Part shown: piece by piece, positions 34,536 through 43,346 of the stretch | Position numbering within the stretch: the stretch's first letter is position 1 | Layout: each line of letters starts with the position of its first letter | Source of the DNA: Pseudomonas synxantha BG33R | GTDB taxonomy: Bacteria > Pseudomonadota > Gammaproteobacteria > Pseudomonadales > Pseudomonadaceae | DNA length: 64,000 nt | NCBI RefSeq assembly: GCF_000263715.2 | Contig: NZ_CM001514.1 | Location: 1,660,936-1,724,935, forward strand | Reading direction: 5' to 3' | Notes under the pieces: model-generated | The model's input: the letters and a program-made list of their open reading frames with translations, nothing else | What the model was told of the DNA's origin: nothing | Databases searched by the model: none | Made by a program: the position numbers and the translations under genes

Positions 34536-34674
34536 GAGCGGGCTCCTCGAACAGGCGTTTAATGGGCATGACGCTACTCTAGTTCCGCCAGCGGGTCTGG
34601 AAACTACGTTTCTTGCGGTCAAATTCTCGTCAGCTGAACGTTCCGGTAAACCCTTCGGTTTTGCTTCGCCGCGA

Positions 34675-35085
34675 TTATCGATCCTGTTGCAATACCTTGA
34701 GTGCCGCGGACGCCAGAAACCCCGAGCGGCTTTTTTCTTCCGGGTGATTCAGTACATAGTCATCGATGCGATTCAACAGATACCCCGGCAGGGTGATGTT
34801 GAGTTTTTGCGCCTTGCCCAGGTACTTGGTGACGTCGATGTCTACCACCGCCCAGGTGCAGCCTGCGTACTGTGGGTTGGCGGCGTGCAAGGTGACTTTC
34901 TGCGCGCAGGGGATCGGCGCGCCATCTTCTGCAAGGATCTCGAAGTGCCCCTCGATGGCTTCGCGGGCCATGGCCATGGCGTCGTCCAGGTCATCGCCGG
35001 CGGAATAGCACCCGGGAATATCCGGGACTTCCACGCCCCAGGCGTGGTCCTCGTCGCCCGTTGAAATTGCGATGGGATAAAGCAT
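34675..35085 (-). CDS. hicB: HicB antitoxin
   Basis: A 136-residue antitoxin: N-terminal degenerate RNase H-like HicB fold (GVEVPDIPGCYSAGDDLDDAM, split; about 17-37, with EAIEGHFEIL after) and a C-terminal ribbon-helix-helix DNA-binding part (KLNITLPGYLLNRIDDYV, about 93-110). It is 22 bp downstream of hicA. It neutralises HicA and represses the operon. Confidence 0.92.
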   Translation of the reverse strand: MLYPIAISTGDEDHAWGVEVPDIPGCYSAGDDLDDAMAMAREAIEGHFEILAEDGAPIPCAQKVTLHAANPQYAGCTWAVVDIDVTKYLGKAQKLNITLPGYLLNRIDDYVLNHPEEKSRSGFLASAALKVLQQDR

Positions 35086-35107
35086 GTGTGTTGCCCTCCA
35101 GGGACGG

Positions 35108-35290
35108 TTAACTCAGCAGAGCCTGTTTCAAAATGCTCTTGGCGGTTTTATCCAGCAGGTCCTTTTTTGGATGAGGAATCGTGACCAGACCGGGCTTTGT
35201 CGGGTGCTTGAAGTGATGATGACTGCCCCTGATGCGCACCAGATACCAACCGTCTGCAACGATGTGACCTATCAAATAGCGGCTATCCAC
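35108..35290 (-). CDS. hicA: HicA mRNA interferase toxin
   Basis: A 60-residue dsRBD-fold toxin that cleaves mRNA independently of the ribosome. The catalytic His is in RGSHHHFKHP (about residues 21-30), followed by TIPHPKKDL. The start is a GTG at 35290 preceded by a strong AAGGAGG. It is the first gene of the hicAB operon, the usual order. Confidence 0.92.
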   Translation of the reverse strand: MDSRYLIGHIVADGWYLVRIRGSHHHFKHPTKPGLVTIPHPKKDLLDKTAKSILKQALLS

Positions 35291-35457
35291 ATCACCTCCT
35301 TGTGGTGTGTGTTGGTGGTGACTATAACTACTGAAAAAAAATTATCAACACTCTACCTACCGATGGTCGATGTCCGGTATTTCGGTAGCGGTTGAAGGAA
35401 GTGTATGGCGGCGCTGGAATGGCGCCGCCGAGACGTATTGCGGGATTTTTCGCGGTA

Positions 35458-36351
35458 TTACCGGATGTGTAATACCTGTTCAAGTACACCAATAAATGCA
35501 TCCACCAATACGCCTCTTCCTGATGTCGGGGTAAGTACCAACAACTGCGCACATGCATCCACTTCCTGCAGCGGTCGATACGTCACGCTTTTGTTCATCA
35601 AGCTCTGGGTACATTCCGGGACCAGCGCAACGCCTTGCCCGGCCGCCACCAAGGCAATGATCGACGTGATCTGTCGCCCGGTCGGCCCAGGGCGCAGGGG
35701 CTGGCCGTGGTGTCGGTAAAGTTGCTCGATGGACTGGTTCAAGCCAGACCCGTAATCGGCCGGAAACAGAATCAGCGGATAAGTGCTGAGTTGGGCCACG
35801 CCGAGCATCGTTTGACTGGCCAATGGGCTGTCGCTGGAGACGGCGGCCACCAATCGCTCCTCACCCAGCGATAACGCCTGGACATCGGCGCTTTGCGGCA
35901 TCAGGCGGCTCAAGCCGATATCCAGGCGTCCGTCCGCCACCTGGGCACCCAGGCTGCCGGATGCGCATTCCACCAGGGTCAACTGCACATCGGGAAAGCG
36001 TTGGGCGAATGCCTGGATCGCCTGGCTGAACAGGTCCGACAGCGCGATTGAGCTGGCATATCCCAGTGCCAGTTGGCCCGCAGTGCCGGCGGCCAATTTA
36101 CGCGCGATCACTTGCGCCAGTTCTACTTGCTCCAACACACCGCGGGCATAGGGCAGGAACGAACGCCCCTGAGCGGTGAGGGTGACCGTGCGGCTGGTGC
36201 GGTCAAACAGCTTGAACCCCAATTCTGCCTCCAGCGCAGAAATCTGCCGAGTCAGCGGCGGCTGGGCCAGATGCAGGCGAAGTGCAGAACGGCCGAAGTG
36301 CAGTTCTTCAGCGACCGTCAGAAAGTAACGCAGCTTGCGTAGGTCGAGCAT
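35458..36351 (-). CDS. LysR-family transcriptional regulator
   Basis: A 297-residue LTTR with N-terminal HTH (MLDLRKLRYFLTVAEELHF then LAQPPLTRQISALEAELG) and C-terminal effector domain. It belongs to the CatM/BenM/CbbR-like branch by its LRYFLTVAEELHFGRSA start. It is divergent from the MFS gene at 36447 and separated by a 95-bp gap, so it probably regulates that transporter. Confidence 0.88.
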   Translation of the reverse strand: MLDLRKLRYFLTVAEELHFGRSALRLHLAQPPLTRQISALEAELGFKLFDRTSRTVTLTAQGRSFLPYARGVLEQVELAQVIARKLAAGTAGQLALGYASSIALSDLFSQAIQAFAQRFPDVQLTLVECASGSLGAQVADGRLDIGLSRLMPQSADVQALSLGEERLVAAVSSDSPLASQTMLGVAQLSTYPLILFPADYGSGLNQSIEQLYRHHGQPLRPGPTGRQITSIIALVAAGQGVALVPECTQSLMNKSVTYRPLQEVDACAQLLVLTPTSGRGVLVDAFIGVLEQVLHIR

Positions 36352-36446
36352 CCTGATCCTTGGGTATCAATCGGTCGGAATTCGGTATTGGTTAAAGGCA
36401 CGCCGGCCATTCTATAAAGGCCGCACAAAATAAAACGAGAGGTTTC

Positions 36447-37616
36447 ATGAAACCGCGTCTGCATTGTGCCCGCCTTGCCCTGTTCCTGTGTGGCTGCGCC
36501 GCATTCCTCAACCTCTACGCCACCCAGAGCATCCTGCAGGTGTTTGCGGCGCAGTTCGGCATCAGCGCCAAGGCTGCGGGCTGGAGCATTACCGTAACCA
36601 CGCTGGCGGTGGCGATCACTGCGCCATTCGTCAGCCACCTGACCCGGTACTTCGAGCAACGCACGGTGATAAGCCTGGCGGCGCTGTTGCTGGCGGGGCC
36701 GGCGTTGATGACGGCCTATGCTGACAGCTTTGCTGAAGTGTTGGTTTGGCGCTTTGTCGAGGGCATGCTGATCCCCATAGTGTTCGCCACGAGCGTGGCT
36801 TACATCGGCGATCGCTGGAGCGGTGGCACGGTGACTGAAGTCACCAGCCTGTATGTGGCGGGTACCGTGCTGGGTGGGTTCGCCGGCCGGTTCGTCACTG
36901 GGGTGGTGACCGAGTACGTGGGCTGGCGCGAAGCGTTTGAGTGGCTGGCCGTGTTGAGCGTGATGGTGGGCGGTTTCATCCAGTTTCTGCTGCCCGCCAA
37001 TCGCCCGCGGGCGAAGCCGGCCAAGGCGGCTTGGTCAGGTGCTTTACGCACGCCGCTGATGGCCGCGTATGCCGTAGGTTTTTGCGTGTTATTTTCACAG
37101 GTCGCCGCCTTCACCTACGCAGGTTTGTACCTTGGCCTACCGCCTTTCAACCTCGGGCCTGCGGCCTTGGGAGCGCTGTACACGGTATTTCTGTTGGCGC
37201 TGATCGTGATACCCATCGCCGGCCGCCTCAGCAAAGCCCGCCCACAGGCCCAATTGCTGAGCATCGCTGCGGTGCTGGGCGTTTGTGGTTCGGCCCTGAC
37301 CCTGGTGCCTTCCCTGTGGTGCATCGTGGTAGGTCTGGCCTTCAGCTCCACCGGCGTGTTCCTCGCCCAAGCCGCTGCCAATGCCTTCATCACCGCCAAC
37401 GCTGGCGACAGCAAGGCAAGAGCAGTGGGGGTCTACCTGACCTGTTACTACCTGGGCGGTAGCTGCGGAGCTATCGTGCCGGCGCTGATTTGGGAGCGCT
37501 GGGGCTGGGCCGGGTGTGTGGGGCTGATCATCGGTTTGCAACTGCTGACCCTGTTGATCGCGTTGGTGGGCTGGAAGCCTGTCAACTCCGAGCTGGTCAG
37601 TGCACAACGTTCTTGA
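36447..37616 (+). CDS. MFS transporter (YnfM-like)
   Basis: A 389-residue, 12-helix exporter. The early segment LNLYATQSILQVFAAQFG and the loop VSHLTRYFEQR match the YnfM-type DHA1 family. GAGAGG precedes the ATG. It is divergent from a LysR gene that likely controls it. The substrate is unknown. Confidence 0.85.
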   Translation: MKPRLHCARLALFLCGCAAFLNLYATQSILQVFAAQFGISAKAAGWSITVTTLAVAITAPFVSHLTRYFEQRTVISLAALLLAGPALMTAYADSFAEVLVWRFVEGMLIPIVFATSVAYIGDRWSGGTVTEVTSLYVAGTVLGGFAGRFVTGVVTEYVGWREAFEWLAVLSVMVGGFIQFLLPANRPRAKPAKAAWSGALRTPLMAAYAVGFCVLFSQVAAFTYAGLYLGLPPFNLGPAALGALYTVFLLALIVIPIAGRLSKARPQAQLLSIAAVLGVCGSALTLVPSLWCIVVGLAFSSTGVFLAQAAANAFITANAGDSKARAVGVYLTCYYLGGSCGAIVPALIWERWGWAGCVGLIIGLQLLTLLIALVGWKPVNSELVSAQRS

Positions 37617-37634
37617 ACCTCAAATCCCAGGCAT

Positions 37635-37664
37635 AAAAAAACCGGTCACCAGGGACCGGTTTCC
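37635..37664 (-). terminator. Intrinsic terminator (tRNA-Gly side, bidirectional)
   Basis: aaaccggtc and gaccggttt form the stem. On the minus strand it is followed by a run of T (the plus-strand aaaaaaa at 37635-37641), fitting the end of the tRNA transcript. It can also stop the MFS transcript. Confidence 0.8.
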
Positions 37665-37710
37665 ATGCATCCTTCGCCAGATTTAGCCTGACGCAGGTGC
37701 CGCATTCAAG

Positions 37711-37784
37711 TGGAGCGGGTAGAGGGAATCGAACCCTCAACTAAAGCTTGGGAAGCTTTCGTTTTGCCACTAAACTATACCCGC
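37711..37784 (-). tRNA. tRNA-Gly (anticodon CCC)
   Basis: A 74-nt cloverleaf including an encoded CCA end. The acceptor stem GCGGGTA pairs with TACCCGC; the anticodon arm is AAAGC-TTCCCAA-GCTTT, giving CCC at positions 34-36; the T-arm has GAGGGTTCGATTCCCTC. It resembles E. coli glyU. Confidence 0.95.
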
Positions 37785-37895
37785 TCAGAGCGGCTGACTT
37801 TGTACCAGATGTTCGCTGCAATTTGAAGTTTTTCTTTGAAAAATGTGTGGGTTGCGTGTGGCGAAGGCGCTTGTTCACCGTCGCCAGTCTCCATT

Positions 37896-38780
37896 TCAAA
37901 GGGTAGCTGCATGCTGCGTCTGCCCCTGGTGATATCGCAGCCGGCTCACCTGTCGCTCTGGTTTCAAGAAGCCCACCACTGCCTCACGGCTATCCCGGCA
38001 CGCCGCTTTGTGCTCCATATCCAGAAAGTGCCCCGTGGCCTGGATGGTGCTGAAGCTGCTCTTGGCCACATGCTGGCCAAACAGCCTGGCATCCTCGGCG
38101 CTGGTGTATTCGTCCCATTCGCCGTTCAAGAACAGCACCGGAATGTCGATCTGTTTGGCCGCCCTGAGGTAGCAAAGCCGGTCGCTGTTGAGTACGTGGC
38201 TGATGTGAAAGTGCATCTGCCCATATTCGTGCTCGGCCAGGTTGCTGACGTGGCGGTAGTTGAAGCGCTTGAACAGCGACGGCAGATGCTTGCCGATGGT
38301 GCTATTGACCAGGTGGCCGACGCGGTCGCGGTCGAGGTTGCCGAGGTAGTCGACACCGCGCTCAAGGTAATCGCGCATCGGCGCATTGATCACTGGCGAG
38401 AATGAGCTGATCACGGCTTTTTCCACACGTCGAGGCCGGTGTGCAAGCGCAACCAGCGTGGCGGCACCGCCCCACGAAAAGGACAGCACATGCTCTGCGG
38501 CGAAGTGATCGAGCAGTTCCAGGAGAATCTGGCCCTCAACTTCCTTTGTCAGCATCTGCTCATGGCGGTTATGGATTTTGGAACGGCCGGCGTAAGGCTG
38601 GTCGTACAAAACCACATTGAATTGCGGGTACAGGCTTTTCACGGTTTGAGCGAAGGACGCCGTGGTCGCCATGGAGCCGTTGACCAGGACGATGGTCTTT
38701 TCAGCCGCGTCCGCGCGATAGAACTCCGTGTACACCCGATACTGACCCTGTATATCCAGCACAGCGATTTCTGGCCTCAT
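37896..38780 (-). CDS. phaG: (R)-3-hydroxydecanoyl-ACP:CoA transacylase/thioesterase PhaG
   Basis: A 294-residue alpha/beta hydrolase-fold enzyme linking fatty acid synthesis to medium-chain polyhydroxyalkanoate. It is closely similar to remembered P. putida PhaG from the first residues (MRPEIAVLDIQGQYRVYTEF). The nucleophile elbow is SFSWGGA (Ser about 102), and the late WDEYTSAEDA (Asp) and GHFLDME (His) complete the triad. RhlA is a relative, but the N-terminus and C-terminal FLKPE fit PhaG. The start at 38780 is chosen for the PhaG N-terminus and AGGAG upstream. Confidence 0.92.
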   Translation of the reverse strand: MRPEIAVLDIQGQYRVYTEFYRADAAEKTIVLVNGSMATTASFAQTVKSLYPQFNVVLYDQPYAGRSKIHNRHEQMLTKEVEGQILLELLDHFAAEHVLSFSWGGAATLVALAHRPRRVEKAVISSFSPVINAPMRDYLERGVDYLGNLDRDRVGHLVNSTIGKHLPSLFKRFNYRHVSNLAEHEYGQMHFHISHVLNSDRLCYLRAAKQIDIPVLFLNGEWDEYTSAEDARLFGQHVAKSSFSTIQATGHFLDMEHKAACRDSREAVVGFLKPERQVSRLRYHQGQTQHAATL

Positions 38781-39083
38781 GTCGTAAGACTCCTGGCAAG
38801 CGGGTAGTGCGCGCAGATCACTCTGCACGAGCTTTGTGACAGGTAGGCATACGCCTGGAAATGAGGGCCCATGTCGGTCCGATGACGGCTGGCCGGCGGG
38901 TATTGTTATGAAGGGCGGTTTGCCGGGATGGCCCGCAGATCAAGCGCGGGCGAGGCAAGGTGTTTCTTGGAGATTATGGAGCGACTCATCAGTCATGATG
39001 TGGCGCAGCCCTGAGTCAAGCAGCACAACCGGCAGGCCGCAAGTTTAAAGGCCGGATTTTTGCCGTCGCTGGCCGAACGGTCG
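38781..39083. other. Intergenic region, phaG promoter side
   Basis: About 300 bases between phaG (minus) and the 3' end of rsuA (minus). It must contain the phaG promoter. I see no recognisable operator, terminator with T-run, REP or small gene; an open frame here (38836-39048) has no ribosome site and no recognisable product. Confidence 0.5.
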
Positions 39084-39776
39084 TCAGACCTGCCGGATTT
39101 CGTCGTCGGTCAATGGTCGGTATTGGCCCGGCGCCAGGCTTGTATCCAGAGCCAGCGGGCCCATCCGCTCGCGATGCAGGCCTGTCACCTTATTGTTGAA
39201 ATGGCCAAACATCCGCTTCACTTGGTGATAGCGGCCTTCGATGATGCTCAAGCGCGCCGTCCTTGGGCCCAGCAACTCAAGTTCGGCAGGTTGGGTGGTG
39301 AGGTCTTCGAAAGCGAAATACACACCCTCGGCAAAAGTCACCGCGTACTGCGCACCGATGTCCTGCTCGGTTTCCACGCGGTAAACCTTGGGCAACTTGG
39401 TCTGTGGTTGCGTCAGGCGCCGCGACCACTGGCCGTCGTTGGTAATCAGCATCAGGCCGGTGGTATTGAAATCCAGGCGACCGGCGATATGCAGCTCGGC
39501 CTTGTCCGGTACATCCAGCAGGTCCAGGACAGTGGGGTGTTGCGGGTCCGATGTGGCACTCACGCAGCCCCGGGGTTTGTGCAGCATGAAATAGCGCGCC
39601 GGTTTGCCTGCCTGCAGTACTTCACCGTCAACGCAGACATGGCTGAATTCGCGTACTGGATGATGAGGGTCGCTGATCACGACACCATCGACGGTCACCC
39701 GGCGTCCCGCCAGCAGCAGGCGCACTTGCTGGCGATTGAACTGCGCCAGGTTGCTGAGGAAACGATCAACGCGCAT
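39084..39776 (-). CDS. rsuA: RsuA-family 16S rRNA pseudouridine synthase
   Basis: A 230-residue pseudouridine synthase, the length of RsuA (231 aa), which modifies U516 of 16S rRNA. It has an N-terminal S4 RNA-binding domain (MRVDRFLSNLAQFNRQQVR) and the catalytic GRLDFNTTGLML with the Asp nucleophile (about residue 102). Late IIEGRYHQVKRMF is the RsuA/RluB motif III. The start at 39776 overlaps the upstream Cys-rich gene by 11 bp. Confidence 0.88.
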   Translation of the reverse strand: MRVDRFLSNLAQFNRQQVRLLLAGRRVTVDGVVISDPHHPVREFSHVCVDGEVLQAGKPARYFMLHKPRGCVSATSDPQHPTVLDLLDVPDKAELHIAGRLDFNTTGLMLITNDGQWSRRLTQPQTKLPKVYRVETEQDIGAQYAVTFAEGVYFAFEDLTTQPAELELLGPRTARLSIIEGRYHQVKRMFGHFNNKVTGLHRERMGPLALDTSLAPGQYRPLTDDEIRQV

Positions 39777-39978
39777 TGCGGTTACGCAACTGTTCGTCCG
39801 CCTGGGCACAGCGCGGGCACAGGCAGGCTTTATTGCGCAGTTCATCGGGCAAGGCTTCAAGCACCGCCGGATCGATGGTGACGCTGTAGCACCAGCAGGG
39901 CTGGTCGGCGGTACGCGGATCGGCCAGGGTGCAGTCGTTGCGAGCGCCGCAGGCAGGGCAAAGGGTGGGTGTGGTCAT
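39766..39978 (-). CDS. Cysteine-rich CWC-family protein
   Basis: A 70-residue protein with CPACGARNDC at the N-terminus, CWCYSV in the middle and CLCPRC near the end: a four-pair Cys pattern typical of CWC zinc-ribbon-like proteins. The start at 39978 (MTTPTLCPACG) is chosen because upstream in-frame sequence is not conserved-looking. It is coupled to rsuA. The function is unknown. Confidence 0.78.
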   Translation of the reverse strand: MTTPTLCPACGARNDCTLADPRTADQPCWCYSVTIDPAVLEALPDELRNKACLCPRCAQADEQLRNRNAR

Positions 39979-40222
39979 CGGTCGGTTCAGGCAGGAATCG
40001 GGCAGGGGCGCACAAGTCCTTGCACGATACAGCGCCGCTGAGTCCGGTTCCATCGCCGCGTCCTGAAGGCGAGCATTCACTTGGTCTGAAACAGATGTTT
40101 CTACTTATGTCGTAGGCGCACCAGATTCGGTTTTTGATGTCAGATATTTCGTCATTCAGTGAAGGCTGAATGCCGCTCTCCAGCGTCGCTGGAGGAGCTC
40201 TTCCGCGGTCCAGGAGGCCGCC

Positions 40223-40582
40223 ATGTATAGACGACTGCTGCTTATCGCTTTGCTCGGCCTGACCTTGTCAGCTTGTGTGCCCTACTACGATGGAGGCGCC
40301 ACTTACTATCGCTCCGAAGTCTATACCGCACCGGCGCCCGCCTATTATTACGGCGGCCCGCGTTATTCTCCCTATGGGCGCAGTTATTACACCCCAGCGC
40401 CTCGCTACTATGCACCACAACCTCGCTATTATTCGGCGCCGCGTTATTACCAGCCGGCACCGCGTTATTACCCAAGAGCGGGTTACCGGCCTTACTCCAA
40501 CCAAGGGTGGGGTAATCGCTGGGGCAACGGCGGGCATGGGCGTGGTTCCGATCACGGAGGTGGCCGCGGCGGTCATCGTTAA
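40223..40582 (+). CDS. Tyr/Pro-rich putative lipoprotein
   Basis: A 119-residue secreted protein with lipobox LTLSAC (Cys18). The mature part is an unusual low-complexity run of APRYY/PQPRYY-like units (about residues 45-90), then a Gly/His/Arg-rich tail. About a quarter of the residues are Tyr. AGGAGG lies before the start and a small hairpin (40178-40194) in the leader. Short Tyr-rich lipoproteins of this sort are common in Pseudomonas and of unknown role. Confidence 0.75.
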   Translation: MYRRLLLIALLGLTLSACVPYYDGGATYYRSEVYTAPAPAYYYGGPRYSPYGRSYYTPAPRYYAPQPRYYSAPRYYQPAPRYYPRAGYRPYSNQGWGNRWGNGGHGRGSDHGGGRGGHR

Positions 40583-40599
40583 ATATCTTGAAAAACAAG

Positions 40600-40622
40600 C
40601 GGCGCATCAAGCGCCGTTTTTT
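40600..40622 (+). terminator. Intrinsic terminator after the Tyr-rich lipoprotein
   Basis: cggcgc-atcaa-gcgccg followed by six T, 17 bp after the stop codon. Confidence 0.85.
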
Positions 40623-40738
40623 ATAGGTACCGTATGTCCGTACTGTCAGATTTAACAGCTATCTTTGAGGCGATAGCTGTATTTCACTAGCGAAAAGCCC
40701 TGCGCTTTGCGTGGTGAAACTGAGCAGATGGAATCCCT

Positions 40739-41191
40739 ATGTTCAAACAACTGATTTGTGTGCTCCTGCTGATGAGCTGCATCGTTGCATCGGCCAGAGC
40801 GGAGCAAGGCTGTCCTTACCCGGCGCAGGTCTCGTATGTCGACGGGCATTATCGCGTCGAGGACAACGGCCTGCGGTGGCAAAGCCCGAAGGTCAAGTAT
40901 CGGGGCTTTATCGACGGATTCATCGGCGCGGTCTTCATACCGGGCGAGGACGAGCAGAGGGAAAACGGCTACATGGATAAGTGCATCTACCGCACCGGTT
41001 GGGACGGTGTGGTAGCACTGAGGCCCTACAAGGACAGTAAAATTATCAACATGTCATTGACCAGCACCTTGTATTGGGAGCTGCGGCCCGGTGCGTTCAC
41101 ACTGCCGGTATATACCTGCACGGACAGCCAGCCGGACAACTGCGCTTTCAACGTCAACGACAAGCGAACAAACCTGTCAGTAGTCAGATAA
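40739..41191 (+). CDS. Secreted hypothetical protein, DUF3757-like
   Basis: A 150-residue protein with a signal peptide (cleavage after ARA, residue 21) and a mature part starting EQGCPYPAQV. Four Cys (CPYP, DKCIY, YTCTD, DNCAF) suggest disulfides. The CPxP start and a W-rich middle fit DUF3757. The 3' end overlaps the convergent enoyl-CoA hydratase-like gene by 15 bp. Function unknown. Confidence 0.7.
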   Translation: MFKQLICVLLLMSCIVASARAEQGCPYPAQVSYVDGHYRVEDNGLRWQSPKVKYRGFIDGFIGAVFIPGEDEQRENGYMDKCIYRTGWDGVVALRPYKDSKIINMSLTSTLYWELRPGAFTLPVYTCTDSQPDNCAFNVNDKRTNLSVVR

Positions 41192-42289
41192 GTCCGCCAG
41201 AGGATTCCTGCCCTCCCATGCCTTGTTGAAATGCGCGTGCACCACCGCTTCCGGAAGGGTATTGATATCCGGCCAATGCCAATGAGGTGTCTGGTCCTTG
41301 TCGATCAAGCGGGCTCGAACACCTTCGGCGAACTCTGGATGACGGCAGCAATTGAGGCTCATGGTGTACTCCATCTGAAACACCTGTGCCAGCGATAGAT
41401 GACGGGCACGCTGAATCTGCTCCCACACCAGGTGTGCCGTCAGCGGGCAGCCTTCACTGAGGGTTTTACCCGCGCGCGCCAAGAGCGGATCGCTGTGATC
41501 ACGCAACAGGCTCAATGCGCGCCAGGCACACCGTATATCGCCCACATCCAGCCATTCGTCGATCAGCCCACGGCGCGGCAACCATTGCGCTTCGGGTTGT
41601 TGGCCGACCGCTTCCTGGGCTAGGGCCTTGAGCAAACTGTTGAGCTGCATTGCGGCCTGTTCCTGCCAGTTCAGTTGCAGCAAACCGTCAAGCAGCTCAT
41701 CTTGCTGGTCATCACGCAGGAAGCGGTCAGCCAGGCCCAGGTCCAGGGCATCGCGGCCGTTGACATGGGCGCCGGTAATGCCCAGGAACAAACCGAGCTT
41801 GCCCGGCAGGCGAGACAGAAACCAGCTGGCACCTACATCCGGGTACAACCCGATGCTGATCTCGGGCATGGCCAGGCGACTGCTCGGCGTAACAATACGT
41901 ACCGAGGCACTTTGCAACAGACCCATACCACCGCCCAATACATAGCCGTGGCCCCAGCAAATCAGCGGCTTGGGGTAGGTATGCAAGCGGTAGTCGAGGC
42001 TATATTCGGCAGCAAAAAACTGCGCGGCCAGGGCCGGTACTTCGCCGGGTTGTTCAAGGCACTCCTGAGCCAGGCTGCGCACTTCACCCCCAGCGCAAAA
42101 GGCTTTTGGCCCATTGCCGCGCAACAACACACAGGCGATTTGCGGGTCGTTGGCCCAGGCATCCAGGCGCTCTGCCAACGCCAGAATCATGGGCAGGGAG
42201 AGGGCGTTGAGGGATTTTTGAGCGTCCAGGCTGGCGATGCCTATGCGCGCACCGCCGTTGCCGGCCAGTTCTTCGAAGTGCAGGTTCAT
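41177..42289 (-). CDS. Enoyl-CoA hydratase/3-hydroxyisobutyryl-CoA hydrolase-like protein
   Basis: A 370-residue crotonase-fold protein. The oxyanion-hole motif KAFCAGGEVRSL (about residues 62-73) and GYVLGGGMGLLQSA (about 116-129) are clear, and ISIGLYPDVGASWFL is typical of the HIBYL-CoA hydrolase subgroup with its long C-terminal part. It would act in valine or fatty-acid breakdown. An equivalent gene near ung (PA0744/0745) is remembered in P. aeruginosa. Confidence 0.85.
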   Translation of the reverse strand: MNLHFEELAGNGGARIGIASLDAQKSLNALSLPMILALAERLDAWANDPQIACVLLRGNGPKAFCAGGEVRSLAQECLEQPGEVPALAAQFFAAEYSLDYRLHTYPKPLICWGHGYVLGGGMGLLQSASVRIVTPSSRLAMPEISIGLYPDVGASWFLSRLPGKLGLFLGITGAHVNGRDALDLGLADRFLRDDQQDELLDGLLQLNWQEQAAMQLNSLLKALAQEAVGQQPEAQWLPRRGLIDEWLDVGDIRCAWRALSLLRDHSDPLLARAGKTLSEGCPLTAHLVWEQIQRARHLSLAQVFQMEYTMSLNCCRHPEFAEGVRARLIDKDQTPHWHWPDINTLPEAVVHAHFNKAWEGRNPLADLSDY

Positions 42290-42425
42290 TGTGACCTCAA
42301 TCGAGAAGGTGAAGGATGAGTATGATCCCTTCGTGGGAAAGTGCCGGGGGTGTGTCAGATCAATTGACAAGCGGGGTCGGCTTTCCTAGGGTTCGCCTCA
42401 TTCTTTTTTACAAGACAATTCAACT

Positions 42426-43118
42426 ATGACCGATGGCGACCGTATCAAACTCGAACCCAGCTGGAAACACGCCCTGCGCGATGAGTTCGAGAAGCCCTAC
42501 ATGGCCCAGTTGCGCGAGTTCCTGCGCCAGGAACATGCCGCCGGCAAAGAGATCTACCCGCCCGGTCCGTTGATTTTCAACGCCCTTAACTCCACCCCTC
42601 TGGACAAGGTCAAGGTGGTGATCCTCGGCCAGGACCCCTACCACGGCCCTGGCCAGGCCCACGGCCTGTGCTTCTCGGTGCAACCTGGCGTACCGGCGCC
42701 GCCGTCACTGGTCAATATCTATAAAGAACTCAAGCGTGATCTGAACATCGACATCCCCAACCACGGCTACCTGCAAAGCTGGGCCGACCAGGGTGTGCTG
42801 ATGCTCAACACCACCATGACTGTAGAGCGGGCGAATGCCAACGCCCACGCGGGCAAGGGCTGGCAGTTCTTTACCGATCGGATTATCGAGGTGGTCAGTG
42901 AGCATCAGCCCCATCTGGTGTTTCTGCTGTGGGGCGCTCACGCCCAAAGCAAGCAGAAGCTGATCGACGCCACCAAGCATCTGGTGCTGACGTCGGTGCA
43001 TCCGTCGCCGTTGTCCGCGTATCGCGGGTTTCTGGGATGTGGGCATTTCAGCCGGGCCAACAAGTTTCTTGAGCAAAGCGGTGAGACACCGATTGATTGG
43101 GTGTTGCCGCCTGTCTGA
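42426..43118 (+). CDS. ung: Uracil-DNA glycosylase
   Basis: A 230-residue base-excision repair enzyme removing uracil from DNA. The water-activating motif [18 protein letters not shown] (about residues 62-79) and the leucine-loop [11 protein letters not shown] (about 194-204) are intact, and the length matches E. coli Ung. It marks the left border of the accessory island. Confidence 0.97.
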   Translation: MTDGDRIKLEPSWKHALRDEFEKPYMAQLREFLRQEHAAGKEIYPPGPLIFNALNSTPLDKVKVVILGQDPYHGPGQAHGLCFSVQPGVPAPPSLVNIYKELKRDLNIDIPNHGYLQSWADQGVLMLNTTMTVERANANAHAGKGWQFFTDRIIEVVSEHQPHLVFLLWGAHAQSKQKLIDATKHLVLTSVHPSPLSAYRGFLGCGHFSRANKFLEQSGETPIDWVLPPV

Positions 43119-43220
43119 TGCGTGCGAGGCGTGCTATGCCGTCTCACATCTGCAATTCGATGATTCGAAAGAATTTTATCGTTCTAGCCAAGCTGAACAA
43201 AACTGCACGGGACGCAGCAC

Positions 43221-43236
43221 CTGTTAGTTCTGACAG
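43221..43236. promoter_or_regulatory. Shared palindrome copy 1 (CTGTTA-GTTC-TGACAG)
   Basis: A 16-bp near-perfect inverted repeat 110 bp before the first Ig-repeat gene. The same element with the same 4-bp spacing occurs upstream of the other two Ig-repeat genes (45460, 53733). Confidence 0.65.
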
Positions 43237-43346
43237 TATCCGCTTGGGGGCAAATTGCCTTAACTACTCTCCGTGATCTTTGGATGGGGTCAGTACCCTT
43301 TAGGTGGTCGAGGGCCTCAACCTGATAGTCGTCTAGGAGAGTCGAT

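Noticed and set aside
38836..39048. Open frame of 70 codons in the phaG-rsuA gap
   Set aside because: No ribosome binding site, unusual composition and no recognisable product.
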